A DNA stretch of 27,585 nucleotides from Clostridiales bacterium (GTDB lineage Bacteria; Bacillota; Clostridia; Oscillospirales; Oscillospiraceae). The notes beneath the pieces are model-generated. The model saw nothing but the letters and a program-made list of their open reading frames with translations, was not told where the DNA came from and searched no databases. Of the stretch, positions 13,295 to 20,755 are shown one piece after another; the first letter of the stretch is position 1; every line of letters begins with the position of its first letter. The stretch is from positions 1 to 27,585 of the forward strand of contig JAAYCC010000114.1 of the NCBI GenBank assembly GCA_012729875.1, given 5' to 3'. The translations under genes were made by a program, and so were the position numbers.

Positions 13295-14110
13295 ATGCCG
13301 GCTATCAAAAAAAGTCCGCGAATTTTTCGAAGCGGTATAGTATATCTACCCGTCGATGCAATATATCCCAGTCCCGTACAGCCCAGAAAGCGGTTTCCAC
13401 AGGAATCACTGGCGGAGCTTGCCTACAGCATCTCACAGTACGGCGTGCTCAACCCGCTGACCGTGCGCAAGCGCGGCGACAAATACGAGCTGGTCGCCGG
13501 GGAACGTCGGCTTCGGGCGTCAAAGCTGGCCGGGCTGTCCGAGGTCCCATGTATCGTTATCGACGTGAACATGGAGGAGTCGAGTCTGCTGGCGCTAGTA
13601 GAAAACATACAGCGCCGTGATCTTGACTTTGTGGAAGAGGCCGAGGGCATATCACAGCTCATACGGCTCTTTGGCATGAGCCAGGAAGAGGCGGCGCGGC
13701 GGCTTGGGAAATCCCAGCCCGCGATAGCCAACAAGCTCCGCATTCTGAGGCTTCCGGCGGATGTACTCGACCGTCTCAGGGACGAGGATATGACCGAACG
13801 CCATGCCCGGACTCTGCTCCGGCTGAAAACGCCCGAAGAGCAGAGGCGCGCGCTTGACGTAATGATACGTGAGCACATGAACGTATCAGCCGCGGAGGAG
13901 TACATAGACGCGCTTTTGGCGCTGTCCTCCGAGCCGGAGCAAAAGCCCGGCAGGCGGACACTTTTCGTACTTAAGGACGTACGCGTATTTCTCAACACGC
14001 TTACCCACGGTCTGGACATCATGAAGCAGGGCGGTATCGACGCCGAGATGCAAAAGCACGAAACCGAGTCCGAGCTTGTCCTCACTATAAGTATCCCCAA
14101 ACAAAAGTAA
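13295..14110 (+). CDS. ParB/Noc-family DNA-binding protein
   Basis: ParB and Noc are CTP-dependent DNA clamps that load at parS or NBS sites and act in chromosome segregation or nucleoid occlusion. The 271-residue protein has the N-terminal CTP-binding domain, with QPRKRF (about 29-34), GERRLRAS (69-76) and ENIQRRDL (103-110), and a helix-turn-helix at about 128-152 (MSQEEAARRLGKSQPAIANK). The C-terminal dimerisation part is short and divergent. AAAGGAG precedes the ATG. There is no parA or soj gene beside it, and the oriC neighbours gidB/rnpA are absent, so this is probably an additional, stand-alone member. Noc and ParB cannot be separated from sequence alone. Confidence 0.9.
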   Translation: MPAIKKSPRIFRSGIVYLPVDAIYPSPVQPRKRFPQESLAELAYSISQYGVLNPLTVRKRGDKYELVAGERRLRASKLAGLSEVPCIVIDVNMEESSLLALVENIQRRDLDFVEEAEGISQLIRLFGMSQEEAARRLGKSQPAIANKLRILRLPADVLDRLRDEDMTERHARTLLRLKTPEEQRRALDVMIREHMNVSAAEEYIDALLALSSEPEQKPGRRTLFVLKDVRVFLNTLTHGLDIMKQGGIDAEMQKHETESELVLTISIPKQK

Positions 14111-14118
14111 TTCTTTCA

Positions 14119-14146
14119 CCCTCCGCCCATCTGTTTGGGCGGGGGG
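14119..14146 (+). terminator. Probable terminator after the ParB-like gene
   Basis: CCCTCCGCCCA-type arm (14119-14129) pairs with TGGGCGGGGGG (14136-14146), 11 pairs including one G-U, loop TCTGTT. The T tract after it is interrupted (ATCTCTTTGTAG then TTTTT), so termination may be partial. Confidence 0.6.
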
Positions 14147-14326
14147 ATCTCTTTGTAGTTTTTATGGACTTTTGACGAAAATGTGAACATTCGGCGTTAT
14201 TTTCGATTATATTTATAAAAAAATTCAATTGTTAATTTAATATTTATAATATAAACTATGTCTGTAAGCGGGCATGCCTCTCGGGTCATTTTCCGCCTTT
14301 ACTATTTTTACCGGGGAGTGAGAGAT
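14147..14326 (+). promoter_or_regulatory. AT-rich promoter region of xpt
   Basis: A TATAAT at 14245-14250 (overlapping TAATAT 14247-14252, 17 bases from TTCAAT 14224-14229) is the best -10. A second -35-like TTGACG at 14172-14177 lies upstream. AATGT-GA-ACATT (14180-14191) is a perfect inverted repeat; the extended form AAATGTGAACATT resembles the PurR box of Bacillus (AWWWCCGAACWWT) at 11 of 13 positions, but the central CC is missing. There is no purine aptamer here. Confidence 0.4.
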
Positions 14327-14899
14327 TTGCAGCTGCTGGAAGAACGGATTCTCCGCGACGGAAAGGTCAGAGACGGCGGGGTTCTCAAAGTAGACAGCTT
14401 TCTCAACCACCAGATGGACGTCCGTCTTTTCGCTGAAATGGCAAAAGAATTCCATCGTCTTTTCGGCAGCGAAAATGTCAGCAAGATACTGACCATCGAG
14501 GCCTCCGGGATAGGTATAGCCTGCATTTGCGCGCAGGTTTTCGAATGTCCCGTTATTTTCGCGAAAAAAACCAAGACCAAAAACATAGCCGGCGACGTCT
14601 ACACCTCCAAGGTCGAGAGCTTTACACACGGGGTCACCTACGACATCATTGTCTCAAAGGAGTTTATCGGCCCCGGCGACCGCGTCCTTATCATAGACGA
14701 TTTTCTTGCCAACGGGGCTGCGCTCACAGGTCTATCCCAGATCGTCAAGGACTCGGGAGCAACTCTTGTCGGCGCCGGCGTGGCCATTGAAAAGGCTTTC
14801 CAGCCCGGCGGCAAGCTGCTCCGCAGCAGCGGTATCCGGGTGGAGTCCCTCGCCAAAATCAAGTCCATGGAGGGCGGCAGCGTCGTTTTCTGCCAATAG
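14327..14899 (+). CDS. xpt: Xanthine phosphoribosyltransferase
   Basis: Xpt converts xanthine and PRPP to XMP in purine salvage. The 190-residue product aligns along its length with the Bacillus enzyme: LQLLEERILRDGKV at the start, VLKVDSFLNHQMD, TIEASGI, the PRPP-binding loop LIIDDFLANGAA (about 120-131), IEKAFQPGG and VESLAKIKSMEGG at the end. The start is TTG at 14327, eleven bases after GGGGAG; the frame is open to an ATG at 14258, but the extra 23 residues do not match the family. A guanine riboswitch follows directly, with no terminator of its own in between, so xpt transcripts that run on will meet the riboswitch terminator. Confidence 0.93.
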   Translation: MQLLEERILRDGKVRDGGVLKVDSFLNHQMDVRLFAEMAKEFHRLFGSENVSKILTIEASGIGIACICAQVFECPVIFAKKTKTKNIAGDVYTSKVESFTHGVTYDIIVSKEFIGPGDRVLIIDDFLANGAALTGLSQIVKDSGATLVGAGVAIEKAFQPGGKLLRSSGIRVESLAKIKSMEGGSVVFCQ

Positions 14900-14923
14900 A
14901 TTACAGAAACAAAAATAAATACA

Positions 14924-15059
14924 ATCGGTATATATCAAATAATAAGGTTTTGAAGTCTCTACCCGGTCACCGTAAAGGACCGGACTACCGATGCGGTACG
15001 GCGGCCTTTGCCGTCTGTGCCTCTTTATGCGGAGACTTCACCTAAGTCTCTGTTTTTTT
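14924..15059 (+). promoter_or_regulatory. Guanine-type purine riboswitch (aptamer 14924-14992 plus platform)
   Basis: P1 is ATCGGTA (14924-14930) with TACCGAT (14986-14992). P2 is TCAAA/TTTGA (14935-14939, 14949-14953) closed by a loop TAATAAGG. J2/3 reads TCTCTACC (14956-14963) against TTTCTACC in the Bacillus xpt aptamer; the single change is at the flipped-out position 48. P3 is CCGGTC/GACCGG (14963-14968, 14978-14983) with loop ACCGTAAAG. GACTA (14983-14987) supplies C74 (base 14985), which pairs with guanine; adenine aptamers have U there. The platform holds a terminator (15030-15059), and the aptamer segment 14951-14960 can pair with 15031-15040 as an antiterminator. It should switch off the downstream nucleoside importer when guanine is abundant. 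Confidence 0.94.
15030..15059 (+). terminator. Riboswitch-controlled terminator before nupN
   Basis: CGGAGACTT (15030-15038) pairs with AAGTCTCTG (15044-15052) around CACCT, including one G-U, followed by seven T (15053-15059). The nine-bp stem shares its 5' arm with the proposed antiterminator. A further hairpin, ACGGC/GCCGT at about 14998-15014, lies between aptamer and terminator. Confidence 0.92.
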
Positions 15060-15124
15060 GTTCTTAAATTGCAACAGCAATTTCGGATAAGCACAGCAAA
15101 AAATGAGAATTTGGAGGAACAAAA

Positions 15125-16366
15125 ATGAAAAAAATCATTGCACTGATGATGGCTCTCGTAATGGTATTCGCACTTGCAGCCTGCGGAGCTCCCGCAGCCG
15201 ACGAGGGCGGCAAGACAGACGAGGGCACAGCGCCTGCCGCTGTCTCCGCCGAGAATATCAAGATCGGCGTCATCCTCATCGGCGACGAGAACGAGGGCTA
15301 CTCTTACGCCCACATGGAGGGCATCGAGGCGGCCTGCAAAGCTCTCGGCATCGACAAGGAAAGCCAGCTCATCTACAAGTTCAGCGTCCTTGAGGACGAA
15401 TCCTGCTATGACGCAGCCGTCGACCTCGCCGAGAACGGCTGCAACATCATCTTCGCAAACAGCTTCGGACACGAGCCCCATCTGATGCAGGCTGCCGAAG
15501 AGTACCCCGATATCTACTTCTGCCACGCAACCGGCTATCAGGCAGCTACTTCCGAACTTACCAACTTCTGCAACTACTTCACCGACATCTACGAGTCCCG
15601 CTATGTCTCCGGCGTTGTCGCAGGTCTCAAGCTCAAGGAGCTCATGGACAAGGGTACGGTCACCGATCCTTATATCGGCTACGTCGGCGCATATCCCTAT
15701 GCCGAGGTCGTCTCCGGCTACACCGCATTCTTCCTCGGGATCCGCAGCATAGTCCCCGAAGCCCACATGGATGTCACCTACACCAACGAATGGTTTAACA
15801 TCGCCGCCGAAGGCGAAGCAGCCAACATGCTCATGTCCCGTGGCTGCGTCATTATAGGCCAGCACGCAGACTCCACCGGCGCTCCCGCTGCTGTTCAGGC
15901 GGCTCTCGACGGCGGCAAAGTTGCCTACTCCGTCGGCTACAATGTTGATATGCTGTCCGTAGCTCCCGACGCTGCTCTGACCTCCGCTCAGAACAACTGG
16001 GTCGTCACCTACGAAGCTCTCATCAAGGTAGCTCTCGAAGGCGGCAAGCTTGATACCGACTACAGCTTTGGCTATGCCGACGACGCTGTTCAGATCTCAG
16101 CTCTCGGGGCATCCTGCGCAGAAGGCACCCAGAAAGCAGTCGACGACGCTATCGCAGCAATAAAGGACGGCAGCCTCCATGTCTTCGACACCTCAAAGTG
16201 GACTGTAAACGGGGAGACCGTTACCACCACCGTTTCCGACGATCTCGCTGAAACCTACCACGGTGTCGAGTATATCACCGACGGCTACTTCCACGAGTCC
16301 GAATCCGCTTCCGCTCCGGCCTTTGCATTCCGTATTGACGGTATCACAGAGCTTAAAAAATCCTAA
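15125..16366 (+). CDS. nupN: BMP-family nucleoside-binding lipoprotein of ABC importer
   Basis: This is the extracellular substrate-binding subunit of a nucleoside ABC importer. The 413-residue protein has a lipoprotein signal ending LAAC (Cys20), a short acidic linker, and the basic membrane protein/PnrA fold: IKIGVILIGDENEGYSYAHMEG, IIFANSFGHEPHL, YIGYVGAYPYAEVVSGYTAF and CVIIGQHADSTGAPAAVQ. GGAGG precedes the ATG. The guanine riboswitch directly upstream and xpt beside it argue for a purine nucleoside, and the gene order matches the Bacillus guanosine importer nupNOPQ. The symbol is given by that order and family, so the exact nucleoside is inferred. A terminator follows, typical where the binding protein must outnumber the membrane parts. 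Confidence 0.88.
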   Translation: MKKIIALMMALVMVFALAACGAPAADEGGKTDEGTAPAAVSAENIKIGVILIGDENEGYSYAHMEGIEAACKALGIDKESQLIYKFSVLEDESCYDAAVDLAENGCNIIFANSFGHEPHLMQAAEEYPDIYFCHATGYQAATSELTNFCNYFTDIYESRYVSGVVAGLKLKELMDKGTVTDPYIGYVGAYPYAEVVSGYTAFFLGIRSIVPEAHMDVTYTNEWFNIAAEGEAANMLMSRGCVIIGQHADSTGAPAAVQAALDGGKVAYSVGYNVDMLSVAPDAALTSAQNNWVVTYEALIKVALEGGKLDTDYSFGYADDAVQISALGASCAEGTQKAVDDAIAAIKDGSLHVFDTSKWTVNGETVTTTVSDDLAETYHGVEYITDGYFHESESASAPAFAFRIDGITELKKS

Positions 16367-16384
16367 TAGCACACTACACATGCA

Positions 16385-16424
16385 GGGGGGCTGCCCTAAG
16401 GCGGCCCCCCTTTGATTGTTTTTT
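16385..16424 (+). terminator. Terminator between nupN and nupO
   Basis: GGGGGGCTGCC (16385-16395) pairs with GGCGGCCCCCC (16400-16410) through 11 pairs (one G-U) around CTAA, followed by TTTGATTGTTTTTT. It probably lets only part of the transcripts continue into the ATPase and permease genes. Confidence 0.9.
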
Positions 16425-16442
16425 CATTATGTCTAAAAATGT

Positions 16443-16470
16443 TTTCAAATGACAAATAATATGGTAAAAT
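16443..16470 (+). promoter_or_regulatory. Extended -10 promoter before nupO
   Basis: TAAAAT (16465-16470) is preceded by TGG (16462-16464), an extended -10 element; a weak -35, TTTCAA (16443-16448), is 16 bases upstream. It could supply riboswitch-independent transcription of nupO-nupP-nupQ. Confidence 0.55.
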
Positions 16471-16505
16471 AGTATTATTGGGTCATTTTTTGAGAGGTGA
16501 GGCAA

Positions 16506-18041
16506 TTGAACACGAATTGCGCCGTCAGGATGGAGAACATCAACAAAACTTTCGGCGAAGTCCGCGCAAACGACGGCGTCAATATGGAAATACGCCACGG
16601 GGAGATTCTCTCTCTGCTTGGCGAAAACGGCAGCGGCAAAACCACTCTAATGAATATGCTCGCCGGTATCTATTTCCCGGACGACGGTCAGATTTTTGTG
16701 GAGGGAAGAGAGGTCTTCATCCGCAGTCCCAAGGATGCCATCGATCTGGGTATCGGCATGGTGCACCAGCATTTCAAGCTTGTCGATGTTTTTACAGCGG
16801 CGGAAAACATCGTGCTGGGCATGCCCGGCAAGGTACAGCTGGACCGAAAACAGTTATCTGCGGAGATACTTGAGATCTCCGAAAAATACGGCTTTGACAT
16901 TGATCCCGATAAAAAGATATATGACATGTCCGTCTCGGAAAAACAGACAGTAGAAATCATAAAAGTTCTGTACCGCGGGGCAAGGATCCTGATTTTGGAC
17001 GAGCCCACAGCGGTGCTCACCCCGCAGGAGACCGAAAAGCTTTTCAGTGTCATGCGCAGTATGAAGGAGGACGGCAAGTCTGTCGTTATAATCACCCACA
17101 AGCTCCACGAGGTCATGGCCGTATCCGACCGCGTGGCTGTGCTCCGCAAGGGTGAATATATCGGCGATGTCGCAACAAGCGGCACCAGCCCCCTGCAGCT
17201 GACAGAGATGATGGTCGGCAAGGCGGTCTCCCTGAATATAGACCGGCCCGAACCTAAGGATCGGGTCGAGCGCATCTCGGTTCAAAATCTGAGCGTCCGC
17301 GACGTGGAGGGCATAAGGAAGCTGCAGGACGTCTCCTTCACAGCCTACGGGGGCGAGATCCTCGGCATCGCGGGAATCTCCGGCTGCGGACAGAAGGAGC
17401 TTCTGGAGGCCATTGCGGGACTTCAGCGCGCCGAACACGGCAGCCACATCGCCTACACCGATAAAAACGGCGAGGTGCACGAGCTAATCGGCAAGACCCC
17501 GCTTGAAATCGAAAAGCTCGGAGTAGCGCTGTCCTTTGTCCCGGAGGACCGTCTTGGTATGGGGCTTGTCAGCGATATGGACATCACAGATAATATGCTT
17601 CTCCGCAGCTATCAGCGGGGAAGAGGCTTTTTTGCAAACCGCAGATACCCGCGCAGCGTGGCCTCCGAGGTGGTCAGCGAGCTGGATGTCGCCACCCCCG
17701 GCCTTAACACCCCGGTACGCGAGCTCTCGGGCGGCAATGTCCAGAAGGTCCTGGTCGGACGTGAGATTGCCCTGCACCCGACAGTCCTTATGACGGCTTA
17801 CGCGGTGCGCGGTCTGGATATAAACACCTCTTACACCATATACAACTTGCTCACCGAGCAGAAAATGAAGGGCGTTGCAGTCATATATGTCGGTGAGGAT
17901 CTGGACGTTTTGCTGGAGCTGTGCGACCGCATACTAGTGCTCTGCGGCGGCCAGGTTTCCGGTATACTGGACGGCAGGTCCGCCACAAAAGAGGGTGTCG
18001 GTCTTATGATGACTCAGCTGGGAGGTGATATCCATGAGTGA
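16506..18041 (+). CDS. nupO: Nucleoside ABC importer, double ATP-binding subunit
   Basis: This cytoplasmic subunit drives the importer. The 511-residue protein has two ABC domains. In the first, Walker A is GENGSGKTT (39-47), the signature region is DMSVSEKQTVEI (about 139-150) and Walker B is ILILDEPT (about 160-167). In the second, the P-loop is the degenerate GISGCGQKE (about 290-298), the signature LSGGNVQK is intact (about 407-414) and Walker B reads VLMTAYAVRGLD. A degenerate second site is normal in this family; the loss of the glycine in the first signature (family form LSVG) is not. The start is taken as TTG 16506 because AGGTGA at 16495-16500 precedes it; GTG 16497 is the alternative. 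Confidence 0.9.
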   Translation: MNTNCAVRMENINKTFGEVRANDGVNMEIRHGEILSLLGENGSGKTTLMNMLAGIYFPDDGQIFVEGREVFIRSPKDAIDLGIGMVHQHFKLVDVFTAAENIVLGMPGKVQLDRKQLSAEILEISEKYGFDIDPDKKIYDMSVSEKQTVEIIKVLYRGARILILDEPTAVLTPQETEKLFSVMRSMKEDGKSVVIITHKLHEVMAVSDRVAVLRKGEYIGDVATSGTSPLQLTEMMVGKAVSLNIDRPEPKDRVERISVQNLSVRDVEGIRKLQDVSFTAYGGEILGIAGISGCGQKELLEAIAGLQRAEHGSHIAYTDKNGEVHELIGKTPLEIEKLGVALSFVPEDRLGMGLVSDMDITDNMLLRSYQRGRGFFANRRYPRSVASEVVSELDVATPGLNTPVRELSGGNVQKVLVGREIALHPTVLMTAYAVRGLDINTSYTIYNLLTEQKMKGVAVIYVGEDLDVLLELCDRILVLCGGQVSGILDGRSATKEGVGLMMTQLGGDIHE

Positions 18042-19155
18042 TGCTCCAATGGGAACAAAAGAACCGTTTATCCGTATCTCAAAGCGCACATCCATTGGTA
18101 AATGCAGGGCATGGAGTATTCGCATTATTGCTCTTTTGCTTTCGCTCATCGTTTCGGGTCTTATCATCTATGCTATAGTCCGCATGAGTCCTGTCAAGGT
18201 CTATGTGTCAATGTTTGAGGGTGCTTTCGGCACGACAAGGCGTGCGTGGATAACGGTCCGTGATACCATGATGCTTCTATGTATCGGCGTCGGCCTTGCG
18301 CCCGCCTTCAGGATGCGGTTTTGGAACATCGGCGCCGAAGGTCAGATCTTGGCGGGCGGAATTGCGGCCGCGGCCTGCATGATATATTTCGGTGCTGTGC
18401 TCTCTGGCCCGGCTTTAATCCTCGTCATGGTTATTACAAGCATAGCAGCGGGTGCCGTTTGGGGTCTCATACCCGCCGTCTTCAAGGCGCGCTGGGGTAC
18501 AAACGAAACACTTTTTACACTGATGATGAACTACGTTGCAATACAGCTGACCGGCTACTGTGTCTCTCTGTGGGAAAACCCCTTCGGCTCCAACTCCGTC
18601 GGTATCATAAACCAGCAGACAAAGGCCGGCTGGCTGCCGAGTATGTTCGGTCAGAGCTATGGTCTAAACGTCGTGATCGTTCTTGCTCTTGCGATCGGAA
18701 TGTATATCTATATGAAATACAGCAAGCACGGCTATGAAATCGCCGTTGTTGGCAGCTCGGAAAACACCGCGCGCTACGCTGGCATAAACGTCCGAAGGGT
18801 CTATCTCCGCACAATGGCCATATCAGGCGCTGTCTGCGGTATCGCGGGCTTTCTCGCGGTATCCGGCGCCTCCCACACAATATCCACCTCTACCGCGGGC
18901 GGAAGAGGCTTTACAGCCATTATCGTAGCGTGGCTGGCAAAATTCAACACCATCGTTATGATAATGATATCGCTTCTTCTGGTGTTTCTTGAAAAGGGCG
19001 CGGTGGAGATCGCGTCGCGCTACAACCTCAATGCCTATGCCTCCAGTATCATAACCGGCATCATATTGTTTTTCATCCTGGGCAGCGAGTTTTTCATCAA
19101 CTACCGGATCAGGTTTCGTTCCGGAAAGAAAGAGAAGGAGGTGGCGGCAGAATGA
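18034..19155 (+). CDS. nupP: Nucleoside ABC importer permease (first)
   Basis: A membrane subunit of the BPD_transp_2 family, 373 residues with about eight to ten hydrophobic segments. FWNIGAEGQILAGGIAAAA and the region AVVGSSENTARYAGINVRR (the cytoplasmic coupling loop that contacts the ATPase) identify the family. The ATG at 18034 is preceded by GGAGGTGAT (18021-18029) and overlaps the nupO stop by eight bases; a GTG nine bases upstream lies inside that ribosome site and is less likely. It forms a heterodimer with the next gene product. Confidence 0.92.
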   Translation: MSDAPMGTKEPFIRISKRTSIGKCRAWSIRIIALLLSLIVSGLIIYAIVRMSPVKVYVSMFEGAFGTTRRAWITVRDTMMLLCIGVGLAPAFRMRFWNIGAEGQILAGGIAAAACMIYFGAVLSGPALILVMVITSIAAGAVWGLIPAVFKARWGTNETLFTLMMNYVAIQLTGYCVSLWENPFGSNSVGIINQQTKAGWLPSMFGQSYGLNVVIVLALAIGMYIYMKYSKHGYEIAVVGSSENTARYAGINVRRVYLRTMAISGAVCGIAGFLAVSGASHTISTSTAGGRGFTAIIVAWLAKFNTIVMIMISLLLVFLEKGAVEIASRYNLNAYASSIITGIILFFILGSEFFINYRIRFRSGKKEKEVAAE

Positions 19156-20132
19156 CTCAGATCATCGCACTTTTCTCAGCTGCAATCGTTTTCGGTACCG
19201 TAATCCTGTTCGGCGCCACCGGAGAGATACTGACTGAAAAATCCGGCAACCTCAATCTCGGTGTGCCTGGCATAATGTATCTGGGCGGCATAGCGGGACT
19301 TGTCGGTGCCTTCTTCTATGAGTCCTCCGCGGCAGATCCGCTGCCGTGGGTCGGTGTTGCGGTCTCGCTCATCTGCTCACTTGCCGCCGCGATGCTGGGC
19401 GGGCTTATCTACAGCTTCCTTACCATCACCCTCCGCGCTAACCAGAACGTCACCGGACTTACGCTGACTATTTTCGGCTCCGGCGTTGCCAACTTCTTCG
19501 GCGGCTCCCTGCAAAAGCTCGCCGGCGGCGTCGGCCAGATCTCCGTTGCCACCACCAGCTCCGGCTACCGCGAGGTCACCGGCCTTGCCGATCTGGGTAC
19601 TGTTGGCAATTTGCTTTTTTCCTATGGTTTCCTCACCTATGCCGCCATAGTCATAGCGATAGCCGTCAGCTATTTTCTCAAGCACACCCGCTCAGGTCTA
19701 AACCTGCGCGCTGTGGGTGAAAACCCGGCAACAGCGGACGCCGCGGGAATAAACGTCACCAAGAACAAGTATCTTGCGACCTGCATAGGCGCAGGCATCT
19801 CAGGTTTGGGCGGTCTGTATTTTGTTATGGACTATACCGAGGGCACCTGGTCCAACGACGGCAGTATAGAACGCCTCGGCTGGCTTGCAGTTGCACTGGT
19901 CATCTTCGCCATGTGGAAATCCGACAAAGCGATCTGGGGCTCCTACCTCTTCGGCGTGCTATTCTGGATGTTCCTCTACCTGCCGGGACTCACCCGCGCA
20001 TCGCTGGAGCTCTGCAAAATGCTCCCCTATGTCGTAACTATCATCGTCCTCATAGTTGTTTCAATGAGGAAAAAACGAGAGAACCAACCACCCGCGAGTC
20101 TGGGTCTTGCATATTTCCGGGAAGAACGATAG
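19152..20132 (+). CDS. nupQ: Nucleoside ABC importer permease (second)
   Basis: The second membrane subunit, 326 residues, with about eight hydrophobic segments. The family blocks LTEKSGNLNLGVPGIMYLGG near the N-terminus and LRAVGENPATADAAGINV (coupling loop) are clear. It overlaps nupP by four bases (ATGA) with AAGGAGGTG about 10 bases upstream, so the permeases are probably translated in step. With nupN, nupO and nupP it completes the importer. Confidence 0.93.
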   Translation: MTQIIALFSAAIVFGTVILFGATGEILTEKSGNLNLGVPGIMYLGGIAGLVGAFFYESSAADPLPWVGVAVSLICSLAAAMLGGLIYSFLTITLRANQNVTGLTLTIFGSGVANFFGGSLQKLAGGVGQISVATTSSGYREVTGLADLGTVGNLLFSYGFLTYAAIVIAIAVSYFLKHTRSGLNLRAVGENPATADAAGINVTKNKYLATCIGAGISGLGGLYFVMDYTEGTWSNDGSIERLGWLAVALVIFAMWKSDKAIWGSYLFGVLFWMFLYLPGLTRASLELCKMLPYVVTIIVLIVVSMRKKRENQPPASLGLAYFREER

Positions 20133-20159
20133 TAAAGTATTATTAAGGGAGGAAAATTT

Positions 20160-20696
20160 ATGCCAAGCAGTTATTACTATGAGACCACGATTCCTATATT
20201 CGGCTTCTTAAGAGCATTCTATGGCTATGGCCTTGTCCTCAGCATCATCACTGTCGCCGCTCTCTGGATCCTGTTTCAGAAGGCGGGAGAGGAGGGCTGG
20301 GCAGCTGTCATTCCCTTCTACAACCTTTACATCCTCTATAAAATCACCTGGGGAAACGGCTGGAACTTTCTGCTCCTACTCATTCCGATCGCCAATATCG
20401 TCATTCAGATCATCACGATGGTAAAGCTTGCAAGGGTGTTTGGCAAAGGCGGCGGTTGGGCCTGCGGACTCATATTCCTCTACCCCATCTTCCTGTGTAT
20501 CATGGCCTTTGACAAGAGCATCGTCTATGTAGGCGATTACCCCGGCGAAGGCTTTTACGCCAGAGCTGAACAGCAGGGTTATGCAAACAGCACCTGGCAG
20601 CAGACCGCTCAAGACGCGCCGAAATTCTGCTCAAAATGCGGAAATCCCGTCAATAAAGGCGACAAATTCTGCCTTAACTGCGGACATCCGCTGTAA
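20160..20696 (+). CDS. DUF5684 membrane protein with C-terminal zinc ribbon
   Basis: The 178-residue protein has three to four hydrophobic segments (about 18-38, 60-85 and 96-118). The conserved block FQKAGEEGWAAVIPFYNLYIL marks the DUF5684 family. A C-terminal zinc ribbon has Cys157, Cys160, Cys171 and Cys174 (CSKCG, then CLNCG). GGGAGGA at about 20148-20153 supports ATG 20160. It lies 27 bases after nupQ without a terminator in between, so it is probably the last gene of the importer operon. A functional link to nucleoside uptake is not established; such proteins occur in many contexts. Confidence 0.82.
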   Translation: MPSSYYYETTIPIFGFLRAFYGYGLVLSIITVAALWILFQKAGEEGWAAVIPFYNLYILYKITWGNGWNFLLLLIPIANIVIQIITMVKLARVFGKGGGWACGLIFLYPIFLCIMAFDKSIVYVGDYPGEGFYARAEQQGYANSTWQQTAQDAPKFCSKCGNPVNKGDKFCLNCGHPL

Positions 20697-20700
20697 TCGG

Positions 20701-20742
20701 AACAGAAAAATCCCCGAGCTCTCGCTCGGGGATTTTTCTGTT
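20701..20742. terminator. Strong bidirectional terminator
   Basis: A perfect 19-bp stem (20701-20719 with 20724-20742) around TCTC has A runs on one side and T runs on the other. It ends the purine importer operon from the left and the phosphoribosyltransferase gene from the right. Confidence 0.95.
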
Positions 20743-20755
20743 TATTCCTGATTTT

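Noticed and set aside
14200..14326. Possible purine riboswitch upstream of xpt, expected from Bacillus
   Set aside because: No TTTCTACC-like J2/3 and no GACTA element can be found; the region is AT-rich and structureless apart from small stems.
15038..15865. 275-codon open frame antisense to nupN
   Set aside because: It is a shadow of the strongly biased nupN codons and would read through the riboswitch terminator region.
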